This document shows positions 45,347-55,619 of a stretch of 64,000 bases of DNA, in pieces. How positions within the stretch are numbered: the stretch's first letter is position 1; every line of letters starts with the position of its first letter. The translations under genes were made by a program, and so were the position numbers. The DNA comes from Brevundimonas subvibrioides (GTDB lineage Bacteria > Pseudomonadota > Alphaproteobacteria > Caulobacterales > Caulobacteraceae). The stretch covers positions 186,001 to 250,000 of the forward strand of contig NZ_CP114542.1 in the NCBI RefSeq assembly GCF_027271155.1, given 5' to 3'. The notes below the pieces were generated by a model. The model was not told where the DNA came from, searched no databases, and saw only the letters and a list, made by a program, of their open reading frames with translations.

Positions 45347-48300
45347 ATGAGCGACGAGAACGACAATACCAACGACGGCCAGCAGCCTTCGGCCCCCTCG
45401 GGAACCCCGTCGACGACGGGACCACGGGCGCCGTTGAGCCTGAAGCCGCGCGCCGTGGGATCGGTGCCGACCGGCACCGTGCGCCAGAGCTTCAGCCATG
45501 GTCGCACCAAGACGGTGGTGGTCGAGACCAAGCGCCGCGTCGGCGCGGCGCCGGGTCAGCCGCGAACCCAGGCCTTCGACGTCGCACGCCCTCGCCCGGA
45601 GGCCCCGGCAGCGCAGGCCCCGGCCGCGCGTCCCCAGACCCCGCAACCCGCCGGCGGACGGCTGTCCAGCGAGGAACAGGAAGCCCGCCGTCGCGCCATC
45701 GAACTGGCCACCCGTCAGCAGGCCGATCGGGCCGCAGCCCAGGCCGCCGAACAGGCGCGTCGTGACGCCGCCGCGCGCGAGCAGGCCGCAGCCACCGCTG
45801 CCGCCGCCAATGCCGCCCAGGCGGAAGCCGCCGCAGCCCGCGCCGCAGCCGAGGCCGCCCGCGCCGAAGCCGCCAAGCTGACCGCAGCCGCCCCGGCCCC
45901 GACCGGCAAGCCCGCCGCGCGTGCGCCGCTGGCCGCCAAACCCGTCGCGCCCGCCCCGGCTGCGCCGACCCCGACGCCTGCCCCGGCACCCGTCGCCACC
46001 GCTCCGGCCGCTCCGGCCGCTCCGCCCCGTCCGGCACCCCCGGCCCGCCCGGTCGTCAATTTCGGCCAGCGCGTGCCCAAGGCCAATCCGGCCCGTGCGC
46101 CCATCGACCGTCCGGCCTTCGGGGCCCGTTCGGCCCGTGAGGAAGCCATGGGCGGTGGCGAGAAATCCTATTCCGACCGTCCGGCGTCCTCGCGGCCCGG
46201 CGGCACGGCCCCGCGCCCGGCCGAGCCGGTCCGTTATTCGGCCCTGACACCGCGTCCGGCCCCCGGCGCGGCCCGTCCCGGCGGAGCGCGCACCGGCCCC
46301 GGTGGTCGCCCGACCCCGAACGCGCCGCCCGTCGCGGCCGAGGTCTCGCGTCCCAGCCGCGCGCCCGGCGGCGGCTTTGCCCGTCCGGTCAAGCCCGAGG
46401 ACGATCGCGACAAGCGTTTCTCGGACGCCGGCAAGGCCGTCAGCCGCACACGCGGCGAGCCCAAGCGCCGGGAAGGCCGCCTGACCATCCAGTCCGTGGC
46501 TGGTGACGGCGACACGGCCGAGCGGATGCGGTCGCTGGCCTCGGTCCGCCGCGCCCGCGAACGCGAGAAGGAAAAGCGCAAGGGTGGCTCCACCGACGCG
46601 CCGAACCGTCCGCGCGAGGTCGTCATTCCCGACGTCATCACCGTGCAGGAGCTGTCCAACCGGATGGCCGTGCGCGGCGTCGACATCATCAAATTCCTGA
46701 TGAAACAGGGCCTGATGATGAAGATCAACGACGTCATCGACACCGACACCGCCGAACTGGTGGCCGACGAGTTCGGCATGACGGTGCGCCGCGTGTCGGA
46801 ATCGGACGTCGAGGCCGGCTTCCTGTCCGACGACATCGACGAAGAGGCGACGACGCCCCGCGCGCCGGTCGTGGCCATCATGGGCCACGTCGACCACGGC
46901 AAGACGTCCCTGCTGGACGCATTGCGCACCACCGACGTGGCGGCGGGCGAGGCCGGCGGCATCACCCAGCACATCGGCGCCTATCAGGTGAAGACGCCGT
47001 CGGGCGACGCCGTGACCTTCCTGGACACGCCGGGCCACGCGGCCTTCAGCGCCATGCGGACGCGCGGCGCCAATGTCACCGACATCGTCATCCTGGTGGT
47101 GGCGGCCGACGACGGCGTGATGCCGCAGACGATCGAAAGCATCCAGCACGCGAAGGCTGCGGGTGCCCCGATCATCGTGGCCGTCAACAAGATCGACAAG
47201 GCGGACGCCGATCCGCAGAAGGTCGTCAACGAACTGCTGCAGTACGAAATCATCGGCGAGGCCCTGGGGGGCGATACCCAGATCGTCGAGGTCTCGGCCA
47301 AGGCCAAAACCAACCTGGACGGCCTGATCGAGGCCATCCTGCTGCAGGCCGAGGTCATGGACCTGAAGGCCGATCCGGAACGCTCCGCCGAAGGCGTGGT
47401 CATCGAGGCCAAGCTGGACAAGGGACGCGGCCCGGTCGCCACCGTCCTGGTCAAGCGCGGCACGCTGCGTCGCGGCGACATCGTCGTGGCCGGTTCGGCC
47501 TGGGGCAAGGTTCGCGCCCTGCTGGACGAGCGCAACGCCCAGCTGACCGAGGCCGGCCCGTCGGTCCCGGTCGAGATTCTGGGTCTGGACGAGGCCCCCT
47601 CTCCCGGCGACGTCTTCGCAACCGTGGAGAACGAGGCCCGCGCCCGCGAGCTGACCGAATTCCGCGCGCGCCAGAAGCGCGAGAAGGCCACCGGCGGCAT
47701 CAACCAGGTCAGCCTGGTCGACATGATGGCCAAGCTGGGATCCAAGAAGATTTCGGAACTGCCGGTCCTCATCAAATCCGACGTCCAGGGCTCCGGCGAG
47801 GCCATCCAGGGTTCGCTGGAGAAGATGGGCAACGACGAGGTCCGCGCCCGGGTCGTCTATTCCGGCGCCGGCGGGATCACCGAGAGCGACGTGCAACTGG
47901 CCAAATCGGCCGGCGCGCCGATCCTGGGCTTCAACGTCCGTGCGTCGAAACAGGCCAAGGACCTGGCCGACCGCGAAGGCGTGGAAATTCGCTACTATGC
48001 GATCATCTACGACCTGCTGGACGACATGAAGGGCGTGCTGTCGGGCATGCTGGCTCCGCTGCAGCGGGAAACCTTCCTCGGCAATGCGGCGGTGCTGCAG
48101 GTGTTCGACATCTCCAAGACCGGCAAGATCGCCGGTTGCCGGGTGTCCGAGGGCGTGGTCCGCAAGGGGGCCAAGGTCCGGATCATCCGCGACGACGTCG
48201 TCGTTCTGGAACTGGGCACGCTCACCACGCTCAAGCGCTTCAAGGACGAGGTCAACGAGGTTCCGTCGGGCCAGGAGTGCGGCATGCATTTCCAGGGCTT

Positions 48301-48367
48301 CCAGGACATCAAGGTCGGCGACTACATCGAGTGCTTCACCGTCGAAGAGATCAAGCGGACGCTTTAG
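45347..48367 (+). CDS. infB: translation initiation factor IF-2
   Basis: 1006 residues. It brings initiator tRNA to the ribosome. The first about 390 residues are long low-complexity stretches of alanine, proline and arginine and include a basic [16 protein letters not shown] region. An IF2-N domain ([20 protein letters not shown]) precedes the GTPase: G1 [19 protein letters not shown]3 [10 protein letters not shown]4 NKID. Domains II, III and IV follow, ending in [19 protein letters not shown] sequence. No internal frameshift is visible. Confidence 0.95.
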   Translation: MSDENDNTNDGQQPSAPSGTPSTTGPRAPLSLKPRAVGSVPTGTVRQSFSHGRTKTVVVETKRRVGAAPGQPRTQAFDVARPRPEAPAAQAPAARPQTPQPAGGRLSSEEQEARRRAIELATRQQADRAAAQAAEQARRDAAAREQAAATAAAANAAQAEAAAARAAAEAARAEAAKLTAAAPAPTGKPAARAPLAAKPVAPAPAAPTPTPAPAPVATAPAAPAAPPRPAPPARPVVNFGQRVPKANPARAPIDRPAFGARSAREEAMGGGEKSYSDRPASSRPGGTAPRPAEPVRYSALTPRPAPGAARPGGARTGPGGRPTPNAPPVAAEVSRPSRAPGGGFARPVKPEDDRDKRFSDAGKAVSRTRGEPKRREGRLTIQSVAGDGDTAERMRSLASVRRAREREKEKRKGGSTDAPNRPREVVIPDVITVQELSNRMAVRGVDIIKFLMKQGLMMKINDVIDTDTAELVADEFGMTVRRVSESDVEAGFLSDDIDEEATTPRAPVVAIMGHVDHGKTSLLDALRTTDVAAGEAGGITQHIGAYQVKTPSGDAVTFLDTPGHAAFSAMRTRGANVTDIVILVVAADDGVMPQTIESIQHAKAAGAPIIVAVNKIDKADADPQKVVNELLQYEIIGEALGGDTQIVEVSAKAKTNLDGLIEAILLQAEVMDLKADPERSAEGVVIEAKLDKGRGPVATVLVKRGTLRRGDIVVAGSAWGKVRALLDERNAQLTEAGPSVPVEILGLDEAPSPGDVFATVENEARARELTEFRARQKREKATGGINQVSLVDMMAKLGSKKISELPVLIKSDVQGSGEAIQGSLEKMGNDEVRARVVYSGAGGITESDVQLAKSAGAPILGFNVRASKQAKDLADREGVEIRYYAIIYDLLDDMKGVLSGMLAPLQRETFLGNAAVLQVFDISKTGKIAGCRVSEGVVRKGAKVRIIRDDVVVLELGTLTTLKRFKDEVNEVPSGQECGMHFQGFQDIKVGDYIECFTVEEIKRTL

Positions 48368-48382
48368 GGCGAGCGACGCTTT

Positions 48383-48476
48383 GCGTCGGGCGCTACCGCT
48401 CGGCTCGCGGAGCCTCGCTGCTTGAGCGCGCGTCGGGCGCTACCGCCCGGCTCGCGGAGCCTCGCTGCTTGAGCGC
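48383..48476 (+). repeat. two tandem copies of a 47-base repeat
   Basis: 48383-48429 and 48430-48476 are identical except for one base (CCGCTCGG against CCGCCCGG). Each contains GGCTCGCGGAGCC, a hairpin core. They lie directly after infB. Confidence 0.9.
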
Positions 48477-48490
48477 GGGTGGCGAGGCGC

Positions 48491-48516
48491 TCTCCCTCCC
48501 CCTAGGGGGAGGGAGA
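48491..48516 (+). repeat. 26-base perfect palindrome
   Basis: TCTCCCTCCCCC followed by TAGGGGGAGGGAGA is its own reverse complement. It has the CCCTCCCCC/GGGGGAGGG arms seen elsewhere in the window and may end the infB transcript. Confidence 0.8.
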
Positions 48517-48571
48517 CCATCGTGCGCCATCCCCGCCTCCCTTCTGCCGCAAGTCGCGGTATGGTTCAGCC

Positions 48572-49069
48572 ATGCTCCGCCGTCTGACCGCCGTTGTGAT
48601 GTTTGCCCTGCTGGCCACGCCGGCCGCGGCGGATACCCGCTATCTGTCGTTCAATCCGGCCGACCGGATTACCACCGCCCTGACACGCGGCATCACGCTG
48701 GAGGTCGAGCGGGGATTGTTCGGCGCGGTCAGCGTCCGGCGGATCATCTCGACCACGTCGCGGGGGGCGGCGACGATCCGCAAGGGCGGACCGGACGGGG
48801 CGAAATCCGTCCTGCCCCAGGGCGCGACCCAGGCCATCGTCTATTCCATTGAGGCCGAGGGCGACGGGCGCGGTCTGGCACGGGCCCTGTGTCCCGGCGC
48901 GGACCAGGCGTTTCTGGTACTGGGGCGGGTGCAGGCCGGGCGGCCGATGGCGATGCAGGCGACCGGACGCTGGCCCGACGGCCAGTTCCGGCATTGCGTG
49001 ACCCTGTCCTACGACTACCGGGGCGAATGGAGCCTGCCGCCGCGCAGTCCGCCGCCCGACGCGCCCTGA
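48572..49069 (+). CDS. small exported protein of unknown function
   Basis: 165 residues. Signal peptide MLRRLTAVVMFALLATPAAA, cleaved near AAA-DTRYL. The mature protein has one conserved-looking region, RYLSFNPADRITTALTRGIT, VSVRRIISTTSRGAATIRKG and ARALCPGADQAFLVLGRVQ; its lone cysteines could form a disulfide with the C in RHCVTLSYDY. No family recognised. Overlaps the next gene by one base, so the two are coupled. Confidence 0.65.
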   Translation: MLRRLTAVVMFALLATPAAADTRYLSFNPADRITTALTRGITLEVERGLFGAVSVRRIISTTSRGAATIRKGGPDGAKSVLPQGATQAIVYSIEAEGDGRGLARALCPGADQAFLVLGRVQAGRPMAMQATGRWPDGQFRHCVTLSYDYRGEWSLPPRSPPPDAP

Positions 49070-49755
49070 TGCGACGGCTATCCGGATTCCTGCTGGCCGG
49101 GGGGCTGGGGCTGATCGCGGCCCTGTGGACCTGGACCCGGCCCGGCGATACCGCATTGATGGCCGGGGGCACCGGGGGCGTCACCGTCCATGTTCTGAAC
49201 AACGGTTTTCACACCGACATCGCCGTGCCGCGCGCCGCGCTGGAGGCGCAGGGCGGGCCGCTGGCGGAGGCCTCGCGATCGATCGGCGAGGGGGACTGGG
49301 TGCTGATCGGCTGGGGCGATGCGAAATTCTTCGTCGACACCCGCCCGATGGAGGACCGTATCCCCGATGGCCTGCGGGCCTTCTTCTGGCCCGGCAATGC
49401 GTCGGTGGTGATGCTGGACCCCGAGGCGGGCGATCCGGCGCGCCGGTTTTCGCCCGCTGCGCGCCGGACGCTGCATCTGACGCCTGACGGGTTCGCGCGC
49501 CTGACGCGGCGGGTGGAGGGCTCGCTGTCGCTGATCGAGGGACGGCCGCGCCTGTCGGTCGCCCGCGACGGCGACGGGGCGCATTTCTTCGCCAGCCGCG
49601 AGCATTTCTGGATCGGCTATCTTTGCAACAGCTGGACCGCGCGGGTTCTCAACGCCGGCGGCCTGCCGGTCCGGCCGCAGCGGTCCGAGACCGCCGGCGA
49701 AGTGATCGCCGCGATCGACCGGGCGCAATTGGACAGGGCGGGCGGACAAGACTAG
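49069..49755 (+). CDS. DUF2459 family protein
   Basis: 228 residues. Signal-like N-terminal helix (LSGFLLAGGLGLIAALWTW). The family patterns VTVHVLNNGFHTDIAVP, WVLIGWGDAKFFVDT and HFWIGYLCNSWTARVL are all present; DUF2459 is also called TIGR02117, a periplasmic or membrane-anchored family of unknown function often linked to osmotic or envelope roles. The start shares a base with the previous stop. The pair is inserted between infB and rbfA, which are adjacent in most genomes. Confidence 0.8.
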   Translation: MRRLSGFLLAGGLGLIAALWTWTRPGDTALMAGGTGGVTVHVLNNGFHTDIAVPRAALEAQGGPLAEASRSIGEGDWVLIGWGDAKFFVDTRPMEDRIPDGLRAFFWPGNASVVMLDPEAGDPARRFSPAARRTLHLTPDGFARLTRRVEGSLSLIEGRPRLSVARDGDGAHFFASREHFWIGYLCNSWTARVLNAGGLPVRPQRSETAGEVIAAIDRAQLDRAGGQD

Positions 49756-49808
49756 ACCCGCCCGCTTCTCGCGCGGGTCCGATCCCCGGCGGCGAACAGG
49801 ACGAGCCC

Positions 49809-50345
49809 ATGAGCAATCGAAAATCCAGATCCACCGCCGGCCTGGTCAGCCAGCGCCAGCTGCGCGCGTCGGAGCTGATCCGTCACGCCCTGGTCGAGGT
49901 CATGCGCGAGAACGAGATCCGCGATCCGGCCCTGATCGGGGTCTCGGTGACCGTGACCGAGGTGCGGCTTTCGCCTGACCTGAAACACGCCACCTGTTTC
50001 GTCGAGCCGCTGGGCGCAGGGGTCGAGAGCTCGGACACCGCCGGACACATCGACGCGATCGTCAAGGCGCTGAACGTGCACGCCAAATTCCTGCGCGGGG
50101 CGCTGGGACGCCATATCGACATGCGGTTCACGCCCGACCTGCGGTTCCGCCACGACGAGAGCTTCGCTGCCGCCGAACGGCTGAACCGGCTGCTGGACGA
50201 TCCGCGCGTGCGGGCGGATTCCAGTCCTCCCCCACCGGGGGAGGGGGACCGCGAAGCGGTGGAGGGGGCAAGCCCCGCACCCGATGCTACGGACAGCCCC
50301 CCCTCGTCGGCTTCGCCGCCACGCCCCCCGAGGGGGGGAGAATAG
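49809..50345 (+). CDS. rbfA: ribosome-binding factor A with a repeat-encoded tail
   Basis: 178 residues. RbfA binds the 30S subunit during late maturation and cold adaptation. The KH-like core (about 1-135) is complete: RASELIRHALVEVMRE, VSVTVTEVRLSPDLKHATCF and FTPDLRFRHDESFAAAERL. The last 41 residues (138-178, SSPPPPGEGDREAVE onward) do not resemble RbfA and are encoded by a palindromic repeat. The core ends where RbfA normally does, so the tail is probably tolerated extra sequence. Confidence 0.9.
   Translation: MSNRKSRSTAGLVSQRQLRASELIRHALVEVMRENEIRDPALIGVSVTVTEVRLSPDLKHATCFVEPLGAGVESSDTAGHIDAIVKALNVHAKFLRGALGRHIDMRFTPDLRFRHDESFAAAERLNRLLDDPRVRADSSPPPPGEGDREAVEGASPAPDATDSPPSSASPPRPPRGGE
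50225..50344. repeat. palindromic repeat pair at the end of rbfA
   Basis: Bases 50236-50269 (GGGGGAGGGGGACCGCGAAG and on) are the reverse-orientation form of the repeat found at 27714 and 28280. A second G/C arm pair, CCCCCCCTCG / CGAGGGGGGG, spans about 50298-50340. Confidence 0.75.
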
Positions 50346-50348
50346 GGC

Positions 50349-51281
50349 GTGGGTCGTCGCAAAAGAGGCCTCGTCGTCAATGGCTGGGTGTGTCTGGACA
50401 AGCCCTGTGAGCTGGGCTCGACCGATGCGGTGTCCAGGGTGCGCCGGCTGTTCGACGCCCAGAAGGCGGGGCATGCCGGGACGCTGGACCCTCTGGCCTC
50501 GGGCATCCTGCCTATCGCACTCGGCGAAGCGACCAAGACGGTGCCGCATCTGGTGGAGGCGGAGAAGGTCTATCGCTTCACCCTCAACTGGGGCGTCTCG
50601 ACCGACAGCGTCGATCGCGAGGGCGAGATCATCGGGCGATCGGACGTGCGGCCCCCGGTCGAGGCGGTGCGGGCCGCCCTGCCCGCCTTCGTCGGCGAGA
50701 TCGACCAGACGCCGCCCCGGTTCAGCGCCATCAAGGTCGACGGCCAGCGGGCCTATGACCTGGCCCGCGAGGGCGTGGATTTCGAGCTGGAAAGCCGCCG
50801 CGTCACCATCCATTCGGCCGAGGTCACCGACGCGCCGGACGCCGACCACATCGAACTGACCATCCGCACCGGCAAGGGCGTCTATGTGCGCTCCCTGGCC
50901 CGCGATCTGGCGGCCATGCTGGGGGCCGAGGGGCATGTCTCGGCCCTGCGGCGCGAGCGGGTCGGGCCGTTTTCGCTCGAGAACGCCGTCACGCTGGATT
51001 TCCTGACCGATCTGGTGCATAGGGACGCCGCCTTGGAAGGCCTGCTGCCCGTTGCGACCGCCCTGGACGACATCCCGGAGCTGGCCGTGACGGAACAGGA
51101 CGCCTTTTCGCTTCGTCAGGGACGACCGATCGTTCTGCTCCCCCGACAGGTTGAAACCCTGAAGAGCCGCCTCCGGGACGGTTCTCGCACGGTTTCCGCC
51201 TTTCAGGGTCAGACCCTCGTCGCTCTCGGTCAGTTGCGGGCCGGTCGGCTGGAACCCGACCGCGTTTTTAACCTGTCCTGA
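50349..51281 (+). CDS. truB: tRNA pseudouridine-55 synthase
   Basis: 310 residues from a GTG at 50349, three bases after rbfA. It makes pseudouridine 55 in the T loop. The catalytic aspartate lies in [16 protein letters not shown], and [20 protein letters not shown] and [16 protein letters not shown] are the other family motifs. A C-terminal PUA-like region closes the protein. Confidence 0.93.
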   Translation: MGRRKRGLVVNGWVCLDKPCELGSTDAVSRVRRLFDAQKAGHAGTLDPLASGILPIALGEATKTVPHLVEAEKVYRFTLNWGVSTDSVDREGEIIGRSDVRPPVEAVRAALPAFVGEIDQTPPRFSAIKVDGQRAYDLAREGVDFELESRRVTIHSAEVTDAPDADHIELTIRTGKGVYVRSLARDLAAMLGAEGHVSALRRERVGPFSLENAVTLDFLTDLVHRDAALEGLLPVATALDDIPELAVTEQDAFSLRQGRPIVLLPRQVETLKSRLRDGSRTVSAFQGQTLVALGQLRAGRLEPDRVFNLS

Positions 51282-51372
51282 CGCGCTCTCCCCGGAGACC
51301 GAAGGGACACTTCCGGGGCTCAGGCAGCGAGGGACCGCGTCCCGAGCGTTAGCCCCCAGAAAGGAAGCTACG

Positions 51373-51642
51373 ATGTCGATTACTGCTGAACGCAAGAACG
51401 AAGTCATTGCCGAGAACGCCCGCTCCGCCGGCGACACCGGTTCGGCCGAGGTTCAGGTCGCGATCCTGTCGGAACGCATCGCCAACCTCACCGAGCACTT
51501 CAAGGCCCACAAGAAGGACAACCACTCGCGCCGCGGCCTGCTCAAGATGGTGTCGCAGCGTCGTCGCCTTCTGGATCACCTGGTGAAGGTCGATCGCGAG
51601 CGTTACACCGCTCTGATCACCAAGCTGAACCTGCGCCGCTAG
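51373..51642 (+). CDS. rpsO: ribosomal protein S15
   Basis: 89 residues, the standard length. [40 protein letters not shown] and [12 protein letters not shown] are the S15 signatures. GGAAG lies six bases before the ATG. It binds 16S rRNA helix 20-22 in the 30S subunit. Confidence 0.96.
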   Translation: MSITAERKNEVIAENARSAGDTGSAEVQVAILSERIANLTEHFKAHKKDNHSRRGLLKMVSQRRRLLDHLVKVDRERYTALITKLNLRR

Positions 51643-51666
51643 GGGCAGCACGCGAAAAACGGTTTC

Positions 51667-51696
51667 GAGGCGCGGGCCATGTCCGCGCCTCTTTCC
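51667..51696 (+). terminator. hairpin between rpsO and pnp
   Basis: GAGGCGCGG (51667-51675) pairs with CCGCGCCTC (51683-51691) around a seven-base loop and is followed by TTTCC. It is in the place of the partial terminator and RNase processing region of the E. coli rpsO-pnp operon. Confidence 0.6.
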
Positions 51697-51887
51697 GTAA
51701 CCAACGACCGGCGCGCCGCCGCAGTTTTCGGCGCAAGACGCGAGGGCCACACCGGTCCTCTTGACCTCCCGGATCGACCGCCATGGGGCGGCGCTCCCTG
51801 GATCGAAGGACTGAACCCCCGACGCATCCGCACCCACTGATGGGACCCCGGCCGGAATACGCCGCCCGGGATACGAAAGACGAAAAC

Positions 51888-54134
51888 ATGTTCGATATCA
51901 AACGCAAGACGATCGACTGGGCCGGCCGGCCTCTGACGCTGGAAACGGGCCGCATCGCCCGCCAGGCCGACGGCGCCGTCCTGGCCACCTATGGCGAGAC
52001 CATCGTCCTGGCCACCGTCGTCTACGGTCGCGCGCCCAAGCCGGGCCTGGATTTCTTCCCGCTGACCGTCAACTACCAGGAAAAGACCTTTGCCGCCGGC
52101 AAGATCCCGGGTGGCTATTTCAAGCGTGAAGGCCGTCCGACCGAGAAGGAAACCCTGGTCAGCCGCCTGATCGACCGTCCGATCCGCCCCCTGTTCGTCA
52201 AGGGCTTCAAGAACGAGACCCAGGTCGTCATCACCGTGCTGCAGCACGATCTGGAGAACGACCCCGACATCGTCGGCATGGTCGCCACCTCCGCGGCCCT
52301 GACCCTGTCGGGCGTGCCTTTCATGGGCCCGATCGGCGCCGCCCGCGTCGGCTATATCGACGGCGAGTTCGTGCTGAACCCGACCCTGGACCAGATGCCT
52401 GACTCCGCGCTCGACCTGGTCGTCGCCGGGACCTCGGACGCCCTGATGATGGTCGAATCCGAAGCCAGGGAACTGTCCGAGCAGGTCATGCTGGACGCCC
52501 TGATGTTCGCGCATCGCGGCATGCAGCCGGTGATCGACGCCATCATCGAGATGGCCGAGCACGCCGCCAAGGATCCGTTCGACTTCACCGCCGAGGACCA
52601 CTCCGACGTCGTCACCCGGATCCAGTCGCTGGTCGGCGAGGACATCAAGGCCGCCTATACCCATGTCGGCAAACATGCCCGTCACGAAGCCGTCGGCGCC
52701 GCCAAGAAGAAGGCGTCGGCCGCCCTGGTGAAGACCGACGAGAACCCGGACGGCGTCGATTCCGCCACGTTCGGCACGGCCTTCAAGGAATGCGAAGCCC
52801 ACGTCCTGCGTCGCGACATCATCGACAACGCCCACCGCGTCGATGGCCGGGCGCTGGACAAGGTTCGCGACATCGTCTCGGAAGTCGGCATCTTCCCGCG
52901 CACCCACGGTTCGGCCCTGTTCACCCGCGGTGAAACCCAGGCCATCGTGGTCGCCACCCTGGGCACCGGCGAGGACGAGCAGTACGTCGACTCCCTGGCC
53001 GGGACGTACAAGGAGAAATTCCTCCTGCACTACAACTTCCCTCCCTATTCGGTCGGCGAGACCGGTCGTATGGGCGGCGCGGGCCGTCGGGAAATCGGTC
53101 ACGGCAAGCTGGCCTGGCGGGCGATCCGTCCGATGCTGCCGACCTCGGAAGAGTTCCCCTATACGATCCGCATCGTGTCGGAGATCACCGAGTCCAACGG
53201 TTCGTCCTCCATGGCCTCGGTCTGCGGCGCCTCGCTGGCGCTGATGGATGCGGGCGTGCCCCTGAAGAAGCCCGTCTCGGGCATCGCCATGGGCCTGATC
53301 CTGGAGCCGTCGGGCGAGTTCGCCATCCTGTCGGACATCCTGGGTGACGAGGATCACCTGGGCGACATGGACTTCAAGGTCGCCGGCACGCGCGACGGCA
53401 TCACCTCGCTGCAGATGGACATCAAGGTCGCCGGCATCACCGAGGAAATCATGAAGAAGGCCATCGCCCAGGCGTCGGCCGGCCGTCTTCACATCCTCGA
53501 CGAGATGGACAAGGCCATCGACGGTGCCCGCACCGAGCTGGGCGAATACGCACCGAAGATCGAATCCATCAAGGTTCCGGTCGACAAGATCCGCGACATC
53601 ATCGGCACCGGCGGCAAGATCATCCGCGAGATCGTCGAAAAGACCGGCGCCAAGATCAACATCGAGGACGACGGCACGGTGAAGATCGCCGCCTCGGACC
53701 AGGAGAAGATCGACGCCGCCAAGAACTGGATCTCGTCGATCGTGTCCGAGCCCGAGCCCGGCATGATCTATTCCGGCAAGGTCGTGAAGGTCGTCGACTT
53801 CGGCGCCTTCGTGAACTTCTTCGGGGCCAAGGACGGCCTGGTCCACGTGTCCCAGATCGCCCTGGAACGCGTCGCCAACCCGGCCGACGTCCTGTCGGAA
53901 GGCCAGGAGGTCAAGGTCAAGTTCCTGGGCTTCGACGATCGCGGCAAGACCAAGCTGTCGATGAAGGTCGTCGATCAGTCGACGGGCGAGGACCTGACCG
54001 ACAAGATCAACGCCGAACGCGCCGAACGCGGCGAGGCCCCCCTGACCGAGGATACCGGCGGTGGCGGCAAGAAGCGTGAAGGCGGCGGAGACCGTGGCGG
54101 CGATCGCGGCCGCGGCCGCAGCCGTCGCGACTGA
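51888..54134 (+). CDS. pnp: polyribonucleotide nucleotidyltransferase
   Basis: 748 residues from the ATG at 51888. PNPase degrades RNA 3' to 5' with phosphate. Two RNase PH domains are present ([20 protein letters not shown] and the second with [17 protein letters not shown] and [11 protein letters not shown]), then KH ([20 protein letters not shown]) and S1 ([20 protein letters not shown]) domains, and a glycine/arginine tail. The ATG at 51783 is in frame but lies in the leader. About 245 bases separate it from rpsO. Confidence 0.95.
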   Translation: MFDIKRKTIDWAGRPLTLETGRIARQADGAVLATYGETIVLATVVYGRAPKPGLDFFPLTVNYQEKTFAAGKIPGGYFKREGRPTEKETLVSRLIDRPIRPLFVKGFKNETQVVITVLQHDLENDPDIVGMVATSAALTLSGVPFMGPIGAARVGYIDGEFVLNPTLDQMPDSALDLVVAGTSDALMMVESEARELSEQVMLDALMFAHRGMQPVIDAIIEMAEHAAKDPFDFTAEDHSDVVTRIQSLVGEDIKAAYTHVGKHARHEAVGAAKKKASAALVKTDENPDGVDSATFGTAFKECEAHVLRRDIIDNAHRVDGRALDKVRDIVSEVGIFPRTHGSALFTRGETQAIVVATLGTGEDEQYVDSLAGTYKEKFLLHYNFPPYSVGETGRMGGAGRREIGHGKLAWRAIRPMLPTSEEFPYTIRIVSEITESNGSSSMASVCGASLALMDAGVPLKKPVSGIAMGLILEPSGEFAILSDILGDEDHLGDMDFKVAGTRDGITSLQMDIKVAGITEEIMKKAIAQASAGRLHILDEMDKAIDGARTELGEYAPKIESIKVPVDKIRDIIGTGGKIIREIVEKTGAKINIEDDGTVKIAASDQEKIDAAKNWISSIVSEPEPGMIYSGKVVKVVDFGAFVNFFGAKDGLVHVSQIALERVANPADVLSEGQEVKVKFLGFDDRGKTKLSMKVVDQSTGEDLTDKINAERAERGEAPLTEDTGGGGKKREGGGDRGGDRGRGRSRRD

Positions 54135-54161
54135 TCGGTCGCGTCAGCGCTGACATGAACG

Positions 54162-54191
54162 AGGCCCCGCTGGTGACAGCGGGGCCTTTTT
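54162..54191 (+). terminator. strong terminator after pnp
   Basis: AGGCCCCGCTG (54162-54172) pairs perfectly with CAGCGGGGCCT (54177-54187) around GTGA, followed by TTTT. Confidence 0.9.
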
Positions 54192-54195
54192 CATT

Positions 54196-54340
54196 CTCCC
54201 TCCCCCGAGGGGGAGGGTGGTCGCAGCGAAGCGGAGACCGGGTGGGGCGGGCAAGGCGACGCGCCTGCAGCCTGTGCTGGATCGCCCTGCCGCCCCCACC
54301 CGGTCGCTGCGCGACCTGCCCTCCCCCGAGGGGGAGGGAG
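54196..54340. repeat. inverted pair of G/C-rich palindromic repeats
   Basis: The 22 bases at 54196-54217 (CTCCCTCCCCCGAGGGGGAG and GG) are the exact reverse complement of 54319-54340. Just inside, GGTCGCAGCGAAGCGGAGACC and CCCGGTCGCTGCGCGACC form a second, imperfect inverted pair. Confidence 0.85.
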
Positions 54341-54352
54341 AGACTCTTCTCC

Positions 54353-54760
54353 CTACGCCGCGCACTCCGCCGGCTTTTCCTCGTCCGGACCATACAGGCC
54401 GCAGGCGCGGTCGATTTCGCCCTGGATCATGGCGCAGCTGTTGGCGGCGTTGCAGGGCGGATGGGTCGCGGGACTGACGGCGATACAGCGGCTGACGAGC
54501 GAGGCCGCCTCGCGGGCACCCAGTGTGTCCGAACAGGCCCCTGAGGCGTCCTCACCCGAGGCATAATCGGTCGCCGGAGCGTCCTCTTCCGACATCGCCT
54601 CTTCCTGGGGCGGTGCGTCGGCGGGCATCTCGGCCGTCGACTGCAGCGGCGTGACGGCCGCATCCGGCCCCGTGTCGGCGGCGGAGGGTTCGGCCGAGGG
54701 CTGGCAGGCGGCCAGACCAAGGACGGCGATCAGGGCGAAGGACGCGGTCAGGCGGGTCAT
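54353..54760 (-). CDS. lipoprotein of unknown function
   Basis: 135 residues. MTRLTASFALIAVLGLAAC is a lipoprotein signal with the lipobox LAAC. An acidic low-complexity stretch follows (about 20-75), then a cysteine-rich C-terminal domain: ASGACSDTLGAREAASL, SRCIAVSPATHPPCNAANSC, and RACGLYGPDEEKPAEC. The six cysteines suggest disulfide bonds in the periplasm. No family recognised. Confidence 0.7.
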   Translation of the reverse strand: MTRLTASFALIAVLGLAACQPSAEPSAADTGPDAAVTPLQSTAEMPADAPPQEEAMSEEDAPATDYASGEDASGACSDTLGAREAASLVSRCIAVSPATHPPCNAANSCAMIQGEIDRACGLYGPDEEKPAECAA

Positions 54761-54826
54761 GGGCCGTCTCCGGGCGGGAAAACGACGACGATGCGCCGCT
54801 TCCCGCCGTCTGCAAAGCCCCCACGC

Positions 54827-55555
54827 TCAATGCGCGATTGCGGCATCCACGGCGGCACGCTGCAGGGCGAACAGGTCGTTGCAGCCCAGTTCGGCCAGCT
54901 GGAACAGCCGGTCGAATTCGGGACGGGAGAAGCCGCGCTTCTCGCCCGTGGCCTGGATCTCGACGATGGTGCCCGATCCGGTCAGGACGAAATTGCCGTC
55001 GGCCTCGGCATTCGAGTCTTCCTCGTAGTCGAGGTCCAGCACCGGGGTGTCGGCGAAGATGCCGCAGGAGACGGCCGCGACCTGGTCGAGGACCGGATCG
55101 GTCTTCATGACCCCCTCCGCCCGCAGGTAGTTCAGGGCCGTCGCCATGGCGACCCAGGCCCCGGTGATCGAGGCGGTGCGGGTGCCACCGTCGGCCTGGA
55201 TGACGTCGCAGTCGATCAGCACCTGACGCTCGCCCAGGGCCTTCAGGTCGACGACGGCGCGAAGGCTACGGCCGATCAATCGTTGAATTTCCTGCGTCCG
55301 GCCCGACTGTTTACCGGCGGCGGCCTCGCGGCGGCCGCGCGTGTGGGTGGCGCGGGGCAGCATGCCGTATTCGGCCGTGACCCAGCCCGCCCCCTTGCCG
55401 CGCATCCAGCCGGGCACGCTTTCCTCGACCGAGGCGGTCACCAGCACCTTCGTGTGGCCGAAAGAGACGAGGCAGGAGCCCTCGGCATAGCGGTTGACGC
55501 CGGTCTCCAGCGTCACGGCGCGGAGCTGTTCAGGGGTGCGGTCGGAGGGGCGCAT
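54827..55555 (-). CDS. rph: ribonuclease PH
   Basis: 242 residues. It trims the 3' end of tRNA precursors using phosphate. [20 protein letters not shown] and [11 protein letters not shown] open the protein; [19 protein letters not shown] and [20 protein letters not shown] hold the active-site and signature sequence. Divergent from hrcA-grpE with 64 bases between, an arrangement kept in many Alphaproteobacteria. Confidence 0.94.
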   Translation of the reverse strand: MRPSDRTPEQLRAVTLETGVNRYAEGSCLVSFGHTKVLVTASVEESVPGWMRGKGAGWVTAEYGMLPRATHTRGRREAAAGKQSGRTQEIQRLIGRSLRAVVDLKALGERQVLIDCDVIQADGGTRTASITGAWVAMATALNYLRAEGVMKTDPVLDQVAAVSCGIFADTPVLDLDYEEDSNAEADGNFVLTGSGTIVEIQATGEKRGFSRPEFDRLFQLAELGCNDLFALQRAAVDAAIAH

Positions 55556-55619
55556 GGGGAGGATCCTTGGCGGCAGAGAATGCGTTGGCGTATCGGGCCG
55601 GGCTGCTTATCCTGAAAGG

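Noticed and set aside
45020..48289. 1089-residue open frame on the minus strand
   Set aside because: It is antisense to infB and glycine/arginine-rich without motifs.
48383..48476. CRISPR array
   Set aside because: Only two directly adjacent copies with no spacers between them.
55556..55619. CIRCE operator before hrcA
   Set aside because: No TTAGCACTC/GAGTGCTAA-like inverted repeat is present.
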